DNA from: Lactobacillus johnsonii
GTDB taxonomy: Bacteria > Bacillota > Bacilli > Lactobacillales > Lactobacillaceae
Direction: 5' to 3'
Length of the DNA stretch: 64,000 nucleotides
Assembly (NCBI RefSeq): GCF_013487865.1
Contig: NZ_CP047409.1
Location: 744,001-808,000 of the forward strand
Below the pieces are notes generated by a model. That model saw only the letters and a list, made by a program, of their open reading frames with translations. It was not told where the DNA came from and did no database searches. Every line of letters begins with the position of its first letter. Position 1 is the first letter of the stretch. The position numbers and the translations under genes were made by a program. Below, one piece after another: positions 1-7,758 of this stretch.

Positions 1-236
1 AATTAGCAGAAGAAGATTTAAAGCTACGTGGTGAAGGAGATGTTTTTGGAAAGGCTCAATCTGGTTTACCTCAGTTTCAAGTTGGGGATGTAGTAAATGA
101 CTATAATGCCTTAGTTACAGCTCAAAAAGAAGCTCGTAACCTAATTAAGTCTGATCCAGATTTGACTAGTCCAGAAAACAAATTTTTACAAGAAGTGCTA
201 AAATATAAGAAAGATTTGAATAATAATTATAAATAA
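1..236 (+). CDS. recG: RecG ATP-dependent DNA helicase, C-terminal end (partial)
   Basis: The window opens inside this gene. Reading from base 3 gives 77 residues ending in TAA at 234-236. The peptide contains LAEEDLKLRGEGDVFG and QSGLPQF, which match the conserved C-terminal part of RecG helicases (the E-DL-RG-GD-G-QSG pattern). RecG remodels stalled replication forks and branched DNA. It lies directly upstream of plsX with only 11 bases to the plsX ATG, so the two are probably co-transcribed. Everything N-terminal of this fragment is outside the window. Confidence 0.85.
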   Translation, partial: LAEEDLKLRGEGDVFGKAQSGLPQFQVGDVVNDYNALVTAQKEARNLIKSDPDLTSPENKFLQEVLKYKKDLNNNYK

Positions 237-247
237 CCGGAGTGAAT

Positions 248-1249
248 ATGAAAATAATTGCAATTGATGCCATGGGAGGAGAAAATGCTCCTAAGGCTAT
301 TGTTGATGCCGTATTAAAAGCAAAGCCGAAATTAAAAGATACAAAATTTGTTTTATTTGGGGATGAAGAAAAGATTAATAAACTAATTCCCACTGAGCAA
401 AAAGATAGAATTGACGTTATTGCAACGAGTGAAGTTATTGTTGATAGTGACGAGCCGGTAAAAGCAATTAGACGTAAGAAAGATTCTTCAATGGTTGTTG
501 CTGCGAACTATGTAAAGGCAGGAAAAGCAGACGCCTTATTTTCACTCGGAAATACGGGTGCGCTCTTAGCTTGCGGGATTTTTATTATTGGCCGAATTAA
601 AGGTGTAGAGCGTCCAGCTTTAATGCCAACTCTTCCTAGTGCTAAAAGCGAGGAGGGCTTTAATATTATTGATGTTGGCGCAAATGCACAAAGTAAGCCT
701 GAATATTTAGTACAATGGGCACAAATGGCTAATTTTTATGCTCAAAAAATTAGAAATATTAAAAATCCAACGGTAGCTTTATTAAATAATGGTGCAGAAG
801 ATGATAAAGGAGATCCCCTTCACCAAGAAGCTTATAAGCTTCTTAAAGCAACTGATCTTAATTTTATTGGTAATGCTGAAGGAAATGATTTAATGGAGGG
901 TAAAGCCGATGTGATTGTAACAGATGGTTTTACTGGAAATGCCACTCTGAAGGCAATAGAAGGAACTGCAAGCGTAATTTTACGTCTGCTTAAGGATTCT
1001 TTGCTAAATAATGGATTACGTCCTAAGGTGGGAGCTTTATTAGCAAAGCCAGGACTTACTGCATTAAAGAAAAGATTTGATACGGCAAGATATGGGGGAG
1101 CAGTTTTACTTGGGGTAAATGCACCTGTTGTGAAGACGCACGGTAGATCGAATATCCGACCTATTTATTACACTTTATTACAAATTGATAAGATGTTGAG
1201 TCAAGATTTGGTTGGCGAATATAAAAAATACTTTAGTGAATCTCGCTAG
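248..1249 (+). CDS. plsX: Phosphate acyltransferase PlsX
   Basis: PlsX converts acyl-ACP and phosphate to acyl-phosphate, the acyl donor for the first step of phosphatidic acid synthesis, at the inner face of the membrane. The 333-residue protein starts MKIIAIDAMGGENAP, the family's N-terminal signature, and contains SLGNTGALL and DGFTGN further on. The ATG at 248 is chosen because GGAG (239-242) sits five bases upstream; an in-frame GTG at 242 overlaps that Shine-Dalgarno sequence and is less likely. It is followed by acpP, the usual Firmicute pairing of the enzyme with its acyl carrier. Length is normal for the family. Confidence 0.95.
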   Translation: MKIIAIDAMGGENAPKAIVDAVLKAKPKLKDTKFVLFGDEEKINKLIPTEQKDRIDVIATSEVIVDSDEPVKAIRRKKDSSMVVAANYVKAGKADALFSLGNTGALLACGIFIIGRIKGVERPALMPTLPSAKSEEGFNIIDVGANAQSKPEYLVQWAQMANFYAQKIRNIKNPTVALLNNGAEDDKGDPLHQEAYKLLKATDLNFIGNAEGNDLMEGKADVIVTDGFTGNATLKAIEGTASVILRLLKDSLLNNGLRPKVGALLAKPGLTALKKRFDTARYGGAVLLGVNAPVVKTHGRSNIRPIYYTLLQIDKMLSQDLVGEYKKYFSESR

Positions 1250-1303
1250 ACTTTAATATAAAAATGCCTTAGAATTAAACTAAACTTTTTTGGAGGTTAA
1301 AAA

Positions 1304-1546
1304 ATGACCGAAGAGGAAATTTTTAATAAAATTGCTGATATGATTTCAGAACGCTTTAGTATTGATCGTGATAAGATCACTAAAGATTTAAATTTTCAGA
1401 ATGATTTAGATGCAGATTCAATTGATTTCGTTGAGTTAGTAATGGATCTAGAAGATACATTTGGAGCAGAGATTCCAGATGATGATGCGGAAAAATTACA
1501 AACTGTTGGTGAAGCGGTAGAATATATTAAGAGTCACCAAAATTAA
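1304..1546 (+). CDS. acpP: Acyl carrier protein
   Basis: This 80-residue acidic protein carries growing or finished acyl chains on a 4'-phosphopantetheine arm. The attachment serine is Ser39 in the DADSIDFVEL motif. It starts with ATG behind a strong TGGAGG and follows plsX by 54 bases, so PlsX probably draws acyl-ACP from this carrier. A terminator-like inverted repeat follows the gene. Lactobacilli often have a second ACP in a fatty acid synthesis cluster elsewhere; that cannot be judged from this window. Confidence 0.95.
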   Translation: MTEEEIFNKIADMISERFSIDRDKITKDLNFQNDLDADSIDFVELVMDLEDTFGAEIPDDDAEKLQTVGEAVEYIKSHQN

Positions 1547-1570
1547 AATTTTAATCATTGAAATTTCAGA

Positions 1571-1630
1571 AGATACTGTCATTTTTCATTTACTTTTATA
1601 AAAGTTGTTGAAATAGCAGTATCTTTTGTT
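1571..1630 (+). terminator. Probable terminator of the plsX-acpP unit
   Basis: AGATACTG (1571-1578) pairs with CAGTATCT (1617-1624), followed by a T-rich run. The intervening sequence contains a smaller palindrome, ACTTTTATAAAAGT. The loop is long, so strength is uncertain. The downstream opp promoter overlaps the right arm. Confidence 0.5.
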
Positions 1631-1636
1631 TATAAT
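1608..1636 (+). promoter_or_regulatory. Predicted promoter of the opp operon
   Basis: TTGAAA (1608-1613), a 17-base spacer, then a perfect TATAAT (1631-1636). Transcription would start near 1643, about 60 bases before the oppD start. The -35 lies inside the terminator-like inverted repeat after acpP. Confidence 0.7.
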
Positions 1637-1703
1637 AATGACATTAAATTGAAAATCTAATTGACTTTTAATAATGTCGTAAGGTTTGAGAGGAGAATGG
1701 CCT

Positions 1704-2714
1704 TTGGAAAAGCAAAGTGATCTTTTATTAGATATCGAACACTTGCATACCGCATATCGTTTACACGGTAAGTTTTATGATGCCGCTGATGACATTAACT
1801 TAACCTTGAAACGAAATGAGATTTTGGCAGTTGTTGGAGAATCTGGTTGTGGTAAAAGTACAATTGCTTCAAGCATTATTGGTTTGTATGACCACAAGAA
1901 TACGAAAGTAACTGGCGATATTTTATACAATGAATTGAACCTAGTTAACTTAAATGAATCATTATTTAATAAAATTCGTGGTAATAATATTGGGATGATT
2001 TTCCAGGATCCATTAGCATCTCTTAATCCATTAATGAAGGTTGGAGATCAAGTTGCTGAGACACTTTACTATCATACTGATATGGATGAGAAAGCTCGTC
2101 ATGCACGCGTAATTGAACTCTTTAATCAAGTTGGAATGCCTCGTCCAGAAGAAATGTACGAGATGTACCCACATGAATTATCTGGTGGGTTACGTCAACG
2201 TGTCGTAATTGCGATCGCAATTGCATGTAAGCCAGAAATTATTATTGCTGATGAACCAACTACCGCTTTGGATGTTACTATTCAGGCACAAATCTTAGAT
2301 TTACTTAAAGAAATTCAAAAAGAATCTCATTCAGGAATTGTTTTAATTACACACGACTTAGGTGTTGTTGCTGAAACTGCTGATCAAGTAGCAGTTATGT
2401 ATGCAGGACAAATTGTTGAAAAAGCGGATGTTAAAACAATTTTTGAAAATCCTCTTCATCCATATACACGTTCACTTTTACACTCTATGCCACAAACAGA
2501 TGATGAAAGTGAAGACCTACATGTGATTCATGGAACAGTTCCTTCATTGATTAACATGCCAAGAACTGGGGATAGATTTGCAGCTAGAATTCCTTGGATT
2601 CCAGCTAGTGCTCATGAAGAGAACCCTAAGATTCATGAAGTTGAACCAGGACATTTTGTAAGATGTACTTGCTGGCAAAGCTTCCATTTCCAAGATGAAG
2701 AGAAGAAAGGATAG
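1704..2714 (+). CDS. oppD: Oligopeptide ABC transporter ATP-binding protein OppD
   Basis: One of the two ATPases that power oligopeptide import. In the 336-residue product the Walker A motif is GESGCGKST (about residues 45-53), the signature is LSGGLRQR, and Walker B is IIIADEPTTALD. The C-terminal extension typical of OppD/DppD, with HPYTRSLL, follows. The TTG at 1704 is preferred because AGAGGAGAA (1688-1696) lies at normal spacing upstream; an in-frame TTG at 1686 lies upstream of that Shine-Dalgarno sequence. It is the first gene of oppDFBC, with 6 bases to oppF. Confidence 0.92.
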   Translation: MEKQSDLLLDIEHLHTAYRLHGKFYDAADDINLTLKRNEILAVVGESGCGKSTIASSIIGLYDHKNTKVTGDILYNELNLVNLNESLFNKIRGNNIGMIFQDPLASLNPLMKVGDQVAETLYYHTDMDEKARHARVIELFNQVGMPRPEEMYEMYPHELSGGLRQRVVIAIAIACKPEIIIADEPTTALDVTIQAQILDLLKEIQKESHSGIVLITHDLGVVAETADQVAVMYAGQIVEKADVKTIFENPLHPYTRSLLHSMPQTDDESEDLHVIHGTVPSLINMPRTGDRFAARIPWIPASAHEENPKIHEVEPGHFVRCTCWQSFHFQDEEKKG

Positions 2715-2720
2715 GAAATT

Positions 2721-3689
2721 ATGGCCGATGAAATAATCGAAATAAAAAATTTAAAAGTTCACTATCCAATTCGTTCTGGATTTTGGAATAGAGTTACTGG
2801 ATATGTCAAAGCCGTTGATGGAATTAATCTTTCAATTAAAGAAGGAGAAACCTACGGTCTAATTGGAGAATCAGGTTCCGGTAAATCAACTACTGGTAAA
2901 GCAATTGTTGGTGTAGAAAAAGTAACTAGCGGACAAATTTTGTATAAAGGTGTTGATGTTACTAAAGCATCAAATCGTAAAAAACTTAACTACAATAAAG
3001 ATGTTCAAATGATTTTCCAGGATTCAATGTCGAGTTTGAATCCTAGAAAACGAATTGAAGATATTATTGCTGAACCTATTAGAAACTTTGAAAACTTAAC
3101 AACCGATGAAGAAAGAAAACGAGTTCAAGAACTACTAGATATTGTTGGTATGCCTAGTGATGCTATCTACAAATATCCACATGAATTCTCTGGTGGTCAA
3201 CGTCAAAGAATTGGGGTAGCACGTGCTGTAGCCACTAGACCGAAGTTGATCGTAGCAGATGAGCCAACCTCAGCTTTGGACTTGTCTGTTCAAGCACAAG
3301 TTTTGAACTTTATGAAACATATTCAACAAGAATATAATATTGCCTACCTCTTCATTTCACACGACTTGGGTGTTGTAAAGCATATGTCAGAAGATATTGC
3401 TATTATGCACCGGGGACGTTTTGTAGAAATTGGTAAACGTGATCAGATTTATAAGAATCCAATGCATATTTATACAAAGCGTCTACTTTCTGCAATTCCT
3501 GTTGTTGATGTTGAAAATAGGGAAAAACATAAGGAAGAGCGTCAACGTGTAGAACAAGAATTTTTGCAAGATCAAGATAAATGGTATGAAAAAGATGGTC
3601 GTGTATTACCACTACAAAAAGTTGGCGAGCGTCATTTCGTTGCTTTACCTAAAGATATGATTGAGCAAGAATTGAAGGAGGGAGAATAG
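2721..3689 (+). CDS. oppF: Oligopeptide ABC transporter ATP-binding protein OppF
   Basis: The second ATPase of the Opp importer, pairing with OppD beneath the two permeases. It is 322 residues, with Walker A GESGSGKST, signature FSGGQRQR, Walker B LIVADEPTSALD and the switch histidine in SHDLG. The C-terminal HIYTKRLL segment is the oligopeptide/dipeptide transporter extension. It starts with ATG six bases after oppD and is followed two bases later by oppB, so translation is probably coupled through the operon. Confidence 0.93.
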   Translation: MADEIIEIKNLKVHYPIRSGFWNRVTGYVKAVDGINLSIKEGETYGLIGESGSGKSTTGKAIVGVEKVTSGQILYKGVDVTKASNRKKLNYNKDVQMIFQDSMSSLNPRKRIEDIIAEPIRNFENLTTDEERKRVQELLDIVGMPSDAIYKYPHEFSGGQRQRIGVARAVATRPKLIVADEPTSALDLSVQAQVLNFMKHIQQEYNIAYLFISHDLGVVKHMSEDIAIMHRGRFVEIGKRDQIYKNPMHIYTKRLLSAIPVVDVENREKHKEERQRVEQEFLQDQDKWYEKDGRVLPLQKVGERHFVALPKDMIEQELKEGE

Positions 3690-3691
3690 AT

Positions 3692-4654
3692 ATGTGGAAA
3701 ACGGTTTTACGTCGAATCCTGATTATGATCCCCCAGTTACTTATCTTGAGTTTACTAGTCTTTATTTTAGCTAAAATGATGCCTGGTGACCCATTTACTG
3801 GAATGATTAATCCGAATTCAGACCCTAAGGAAATTGCAAGATTAAGACAAGAATATGGATTGAACGATCCAGTTTGGGTGCAATATACTCGCTGGCTTGG
3901 AAATATGTTCCATGGTGATTTAGGACAATCATATATTCAAAAGGTTCCAGTCACTTCTTTGATTTGGGATCGTGCAGTTAACACTTTCTGGTTGTCTTTA
4001 ATGACTGTTGTCTTAACTTATGTAATTGCGATTCCATTAGGTGTTACTGCAGGTCGTCACCAAGATGAATGGCAAGATCATGGAGTACAAATTTTTAACT
4101 ATATTACATTCGCAGTACCTCCATTTGTTTTCTACATTTTAGGTATTTGGCTATTCGGCTTTACTTTAGGTTGGTTCCCAATCTCAGGTTCCGTTAGTGC
4201 AGATGTAAACCCAGGAACACTTGCTTATTTCTGGAGTAGAATTTATCACTTGATTTTGCCTTCAATTCTTTGTGCTTTAATCTCTACTACAACTATTGTT
4301 CAATACTTAAGAACTGGTATTGTTGATAACAAGGTTGAAGATTATGTAAGAACTGCACGTAGTAAAGGTGTACCTGAAAATGTTGTCTTTAATAAACATA
4401 TTTTAAGAAACTCACTTTTACCAATTGCTGCATTCTTTGGTAATACTATTACTGGTTTACTTTCCGGTTCAATGGTTATTGAATCAGTATTTAGTTATCC
4501 TGGTATGGGTAAATTGTTCCTTGATTCTATTGGACAACGTGACTACACAACTTTAACTGCATTGATTTTATTGTTTGGTGTGTTAACTTTAGTTGGTAAC
4601 TTGTTATCTGATATTATCATGAGTATTATTGACCCAAGAATTCGGATTAAGTAG
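3692..4654 (+). CDS. oppB: Oligopeptide ABC transporter permease OppB
   Basis: Integral membrane subunit that forms half of the peptide channel. The 320-residue protein begins with a transmembrane helix (LLILSLLVFILAKMMPGDPF) that runs into the MPGDP motif common to OppB/DppB proteins. It ends with the EAA-type cytoplasmic loop (RTARSKGVPENVV) that docks on OppD/OppF, followed by further hydrophobic helices. It begins with ATG two bases after oppF, behind GGAGGGAG. Confidence 0.93.
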   Translation: MWKTVLRRILIMIPQLLILSLLVFILAKMMPGDPFTGMINPNSDPKEIARLRQEYGLNDPVWVQYTRWLGNMFHGDLGQSYIQKVPVTSLIWDRAVNTFWLSLMTVVLTYVIAIPLGVTAGRHQDEWQDHGVQIFNYITFAVPPFVFYILGIWLFGFTLGWFPISGSVSADVNPGTLAYFWSRIYHLILPSILCALISTTTIVQYLRTGIVDNKVEDYVRTARSKGVPENVVFNKHILRNSLLPIAAFFGNTITGLLSGSMVIESVFSYPGMGKLFLDSIGQRDYTTLTALILLFGVLTLVGNLLSDIIMSIIDPRIRIK

Positions 4655-4670
4655 GGAGGAGCAGTAAATT

Positions 4671-5585
4671 ATGGCTAAAGATAAAAATACATCGAAAAAA
4701 GATCAAAATGCTAAAACCTCTCTACCACCATCTGGATTTAAGATCATTGTGCGTGAGGTTTGGCGTGATAAGGTAGCATTTGTTTCATTCTGTATTATTG
4801 TAGCTATCTTATTATTCACTTTTGTTGGTTCTTTATTCTTAAATAAGAGTCAAGTAACAGAGATTAATATTGCAGAAGCATATTATGCTTGGGGTGAATC
4901 TGGTCACGTCTTTGGTACAGACGATGGTGGCCGTGATATCTTGAAGTTACTAATGATGGGTGGCCGTAACTCTATTTTGATTGGTCTATCTGTTACTGTT
5001 CTTTGTGAAGGTGTCGGACTTTTAGTTGGTTTGTTCTCAGGTTACTTTGGTGGGGTAACTGACGCAGTTATCATGCGTATAGTTGATTTCATCCAAATTT
5101 TACCTCAATTCCCAATCATTATTGTTTTAACTACTGTTATTCCTAACTACAATGCTTGGACTTTAGTATTATTGATTTCTATGTTTGGGTGGACAACAAC
5201 GGCAAGATATTTCCGGGCGTTTGTTTTGTCACAGAGAGAACGAGAATATGTCTTGGCTTCCAAGACTTCCGGTTCTTCTAACTTAACAATTATGTTCCGT
5301 GAAGTTTTGCCTAACATTACTTCAGCTTTGGTAATTGACGTCGTATTAATGATCGCCGGAAATATTGGTATTGAAACTACTTTATCCTTCTTGGGATATG
5401 GATTACCAACTACTACACCATCCCTTGGTACTTTAATTGGATTTGCTAATGACCCAGTTAATGTTACTACCCGTCCATGGCTATGGATGCCAGCAACTAT
5501 CTTGTTATTGGTCATTTCCTTGAGTATTAACTACGTTGGTCGTGCTCTTCAAAGAGCTGGGGATGCTCGTCAACGTGAAAATTAA
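4671..5585 (+). CDS. oppC: Oligopeptide ABC transporter permease OppC
   Basis: Second permease subunit of the Opp importer, 304 residues. It has an N-terminal cytoplasmic stretch rich in Lys and a first membrane helix near residues 35-55. The conserved HVFGTDDGGRDILKLLMMGGR follows, then the EAA loop VLASKTSGSSNL. It follows oppB by 16 bases with GGGAGGAG as ribosome binding site. A strong terminator follows, so the downstream binding-protein genes are separate units with their own promoters. Confidence 0.93.
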   Translation: MAKDKNTSKKDQNAKTSLPPSGFKIIVREVWRDKVAFVSFCIIVAILLFTFVGSLFLNKSQVTEINIAEAYYAWGESGHVFGTDDGGRDILKLLMMGGRNSILIGLSVTVLCEGVGLLVGLFSGYFGGVTDAVIMRIVDFIQILPQFPIIIVLTTVIPNYNAWTLVLLISMFGWTTTARYFRAFVLSQREREYVLASKTSGSSNLTIMFREVLPNITSALVIDVVLMIAGNIGIETTLSFLGYGLPTTTPSLGTLIGFANDPVNVTTRPWLWMPATILLLVISLSINYVGRALQRAGDARQREN

Positions 5586-5604
5586 ATTTGATTATTTAAA
5601 CATT

Positions 5605-5635
5605 AAAAAGCAACTCATAATTGAGTTGCTTTTTT
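5605..5635 (+). terminator. Rho-independent terminator after oppC
   Basis: AAAAAGCAACTCA pairs with TTGAGTTGCTTTTTT across a three-base loop, ending in a T6 tract. It separates oppDFBC from the two oppA genes. Confidence 0.88.
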
Positions 5636-5742
5636 GTATGTCTTTGCATAAAAGTTAAAGAATGTAGGAGATATTTATATTATAAATGGGCATAAAATAA
5701 GTTTTTTATGGTAAAAATAATAGTGAACAAATATTAATCTAT

Positions 5743-5810
5743 CAATGCTTTATAGCAATTTACTCAAATATAAATTAAAAAATATTAAAAATAATTGAGT
5801 AAAAGCATTG
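5743..5810. repeat. Long imperfect inverted repeat upstream of oppA1
   Basis: The right arm TTGAGTAAAAGCATTG (5795-5810) is the reverse complement of a left arm split into CAATGCTTT (5743-5751) and TTACTCAA (5760-5767) by an eight-base insertion. The right arm ends on the predicted oppA1 -35 element. It could be an operator or cruciform; no regulator is identified. The rest of 5640-5800 is AT-rich sequence in which I see nothing else. Confidence 0.5.
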
Positions 5811-5836
5811 TATTATGAGTTTGATGATGATAATAT
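5808..5836 (+). promoter_or_regulatory. Predicted promoter of oppA1
   Basis: TTGTAT (5808-5813), a 17-base spacer, then TAATAT (5831-5836) with an extended TG at 5828-5829. It aligns with the promoter of the paralogous gene downstream, including the following TTAAAT and TCAACTTGTCC. The predicted start near 5842 excludes the upstream in-frame ATG at 5815. Confidence 0.65.
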
Positions 5837-5877
5837 TAAATCATCAACTTGTCCCAAATAGATGGAGGAATATAACT

Positions 5878-7632
5878 ATGAAGAAAGCCAAACTATTTGG
5901 AAGTTTAACTTTACTTTCTGGTGTTGCTTTAACATTAGCAGCATGTGGTAACAATTCAAATTCAAAAGTAGATAACCCAACTAAGAACTTTAAATCAGCT
6001 ACTCCAAAGAAAGCTGTTAAAAAGGGTGGTACAGTAAGTGTTGCACTTGAATCTGATACACCATTTACTGGTATCTTTTTAAATGAACTTTCCGATACTC
6101 AGAATGACTCTGATGCTATGGCACCTGCTAATGAAGGATTATTTGATACTGATGATACTTATCAAATTAATGACAAAGGACCAGCTACATTAAAATTAGA
6201 TAATGATAACAAAACTGCTACTATTAAAATTAAGAATGGTGTTAAGTGGTCAGATGGTAAGCAAGTAACTGCTAAGGATGTTGAATATTCTTACGAAATT
6301 ATTGCTAACAAGGCAACTAAGTCATCACGTTATACTGACTCACTTCAAAATATTGTTGGTATGAGTGAATACCACGATGGTAAATCTAACACTATTTCTG
6401 GTATTGAAATGCCGGATGGTGAAAATGGAAGAACCGTTGTTATTCACTTCAAAGAAATGAAGCCAGGTATGAAGTTCAGTGGTAACGGCTACTTCTGGGA
6501 AACTGCAGCTCCATATCACTATTTGAAGGATATCCCATTTGATAAGTTACAATCATCTGATCAAGTAAGAAAGAAGCCACTATTCTTTGGTCCATATAAG
6601 ATGAGTAAGGTTGTACGTGGTCAAGCAGTAACATTTGTACCTAATAAGTATTACTGGAGAGGTACACCAAAATTAGATAAAGTAACAATTCAAGTTTTGA
6701 ACCCAAACTCAGCTTCTCAAGCCATTAAGAGTCATAAGTATGATATTGCCGGTGTAATCAATACTCAATGGAAGAACGTTGCCAATACTGATAATGTTAA
6801 CTGGATCGCTAAGATTCCTTTGTCTTATCGTTACCTAGGTTTTAAGGTAGGTAAGTGGGATGCAGCTAAAGGCGAAAACGTAATGGATAAGAATGCAAAA
6901 ATGAATAATAAAGCATTACGTCAAGCTATTGCTTATGGTATGAATATCTCCGCTGTAAACAAACGTTATACCAACGGTTTGACTTTCCATATTCCAACTT
7001 TAATTCCAGCACAATTTGGTAAGTACTTCGATAAAAATGTTAAGGGCTACGATTACAATATCAAGAAGGGGAATGAAATTCTTGATAAAGCTGGATATAA
7101 GAAGAAGGGTAAGTACCGTGTTCAACCAAATGGTAAGCCTTTAACTATCCATTTTGCAGCTATGAGTGGTGACTCTACTCAAGAACCAATTATTCAAAAC
7201 TATATCCAACAATGGAAGAAATTAGGCTTGAATGTTAAGTTAACTGGTGGTCGTTTGATGGAAATGAACTCCTTCTATGACAAGGTCCAAAATGATTCTA
7301 AAGACGTAGATATGTTCATGGGTGCATGGTCATTATCTTCAGAACCATCACCAAATGACTTGTACAGCGCAAAAGCACCATACAACTTTAGTCGTTTTGT
7401 AACTGCTAAGAACACTAAGTTACTTCAAGAAATGGATTCACAAAAGGCATTTAATACTAATTACCGTGTTAAGAAATTCCATGAATGGCAAAAATATATG
7501 GATGATGAAGCGTATGTCGTTCCAGTATCTAATAACTACAGTGTAAATGCAGTTAATAGTAAGATCACAGGCTATTCATTGAAACCTTCAGCAGCAAACA
7601 GCTTATGGTACAATGTAGGAATTGCAAAATAA
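5878..7632 (+). CDS. oppA: Oligopeptide-binding lipoprotein OppA (copy 1)
   Basis: Extracellular receptor that captures oligopeptides and delivers them to OppBCDF. The 584-residue product starts MKKAKLFGSLTLLSGVALTL with lipobox LAAC, so Cys23 would be diacylated and the protein anchored to the outer face of the membrane. The body is a family 5 solute-binding protein (VKWSDGKQVTAKDVEYSYE, ALRQAIAYGMN). The ATG at 5878 is chosen because GGAGG lies just upstream and a signal peptide follows immediately. A paralogue follows at 7759, with very similar sequence over the full length. Both belong with the upstream oppDFBC set, which has no binding protein inside its own transcript. Confidence 0.93.
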   Translation: MKKAKLFGSLTLLSGVALTLAACGNNSNSKVDNPTKNFKSATPKKAVKKGGTVSVALESDTPFTGIFLNELSDTQNDSDAMAPANEGLFDTDDTYQINDKGPATLKLDNDNKTATIKIKNGVKWSDGKQVTAKDVEYSYEIIANKATKSSRYTDSLQNIVGMSEYHDGKSNTISGIEMPDGENGRTVVIHFKEMKPGMKFSGNGYFWETAAPYHYLKDIPFDKLQSSDQVRKKPLFFGPYKMSKVVRGQAVTFVPNKYYWRGTPKLDKVTIQVLNPNSASQAIKSHKYDIAGVINTQWKNVANTDNVNWIAKIPLSYRYLGFKVGKWDAAKGENVMDKNAKMNNKALRQAIAYGMNISAVNKRYTNGLTFHIPTLIPAQFGKYFDKNVKGYDYNIKKGNEILDKAGYKKKGKYRVQPNGKPLTIHFAAMSGDSTQEPIIQNYIQQWKKLGLNVKLTGGRLMEMNSFYDKVQNDSKDVDMFMGAWSLSSEPSPNDLYSAKAPYNFSRFVTAKNTKLLQEMDSQKAFNTNYRVKKFHEWQKYMDDEAYVVPVSNNYSVNAVNSKITGYSLKPSAANSLWYNVGIAK

Positions 7633-7652
7633 TATTAGATAAATTTCTTCAT

Positions 7653-7684
7653 AAAGATCGTCTTAAGTGACGGTCTTTTTTTAT
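7653..7684 (+). terminator. Rho-independent terminator after oppA1
   Basis: AAAGATCGTC (7653-7662) pairs with GACGGTCTTT (7669-7678) with one G-U pair, followed by a T-run. Confidence 0.8.
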
Positions 7685-7689
7685 TTAAG

Positions 7690-7717
7690 TTGTTTTAATC
7701 GGTTTCAGTGCTAAAAT
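7690..7717 (+). promoter_or_regulatory. Predicted promoter of oppA2
   Basis: TTGTTT (7690-7695), a 16-base spacer, then TAAAAT (7712-7717) with an extended TG at 7709-7710. The leader that follows repeats the TCAACTTGTCC motif found before oppA1. Confidence 0.6.
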
Positions 7718-7758
7718 TAAATATATCAACTTGTCCAATGTTATTGGAGGAAAAATTA

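Noticed and set aside
5147-5515. 122-codon minus-strand ORF inside oppC.
   Set aside because: Fully inside a conserved gene, no Shine-Dalgarno sequence and no recognisable motif.
5815-5877. An upstream in-frame ATG would lengthen OppA1 by 21 residues.
   Set aside because: It lies before the predicted transcription start, lacks a Shine-Dalgarno sequence and would place residues ahead of a perfect lipoprotein signal.
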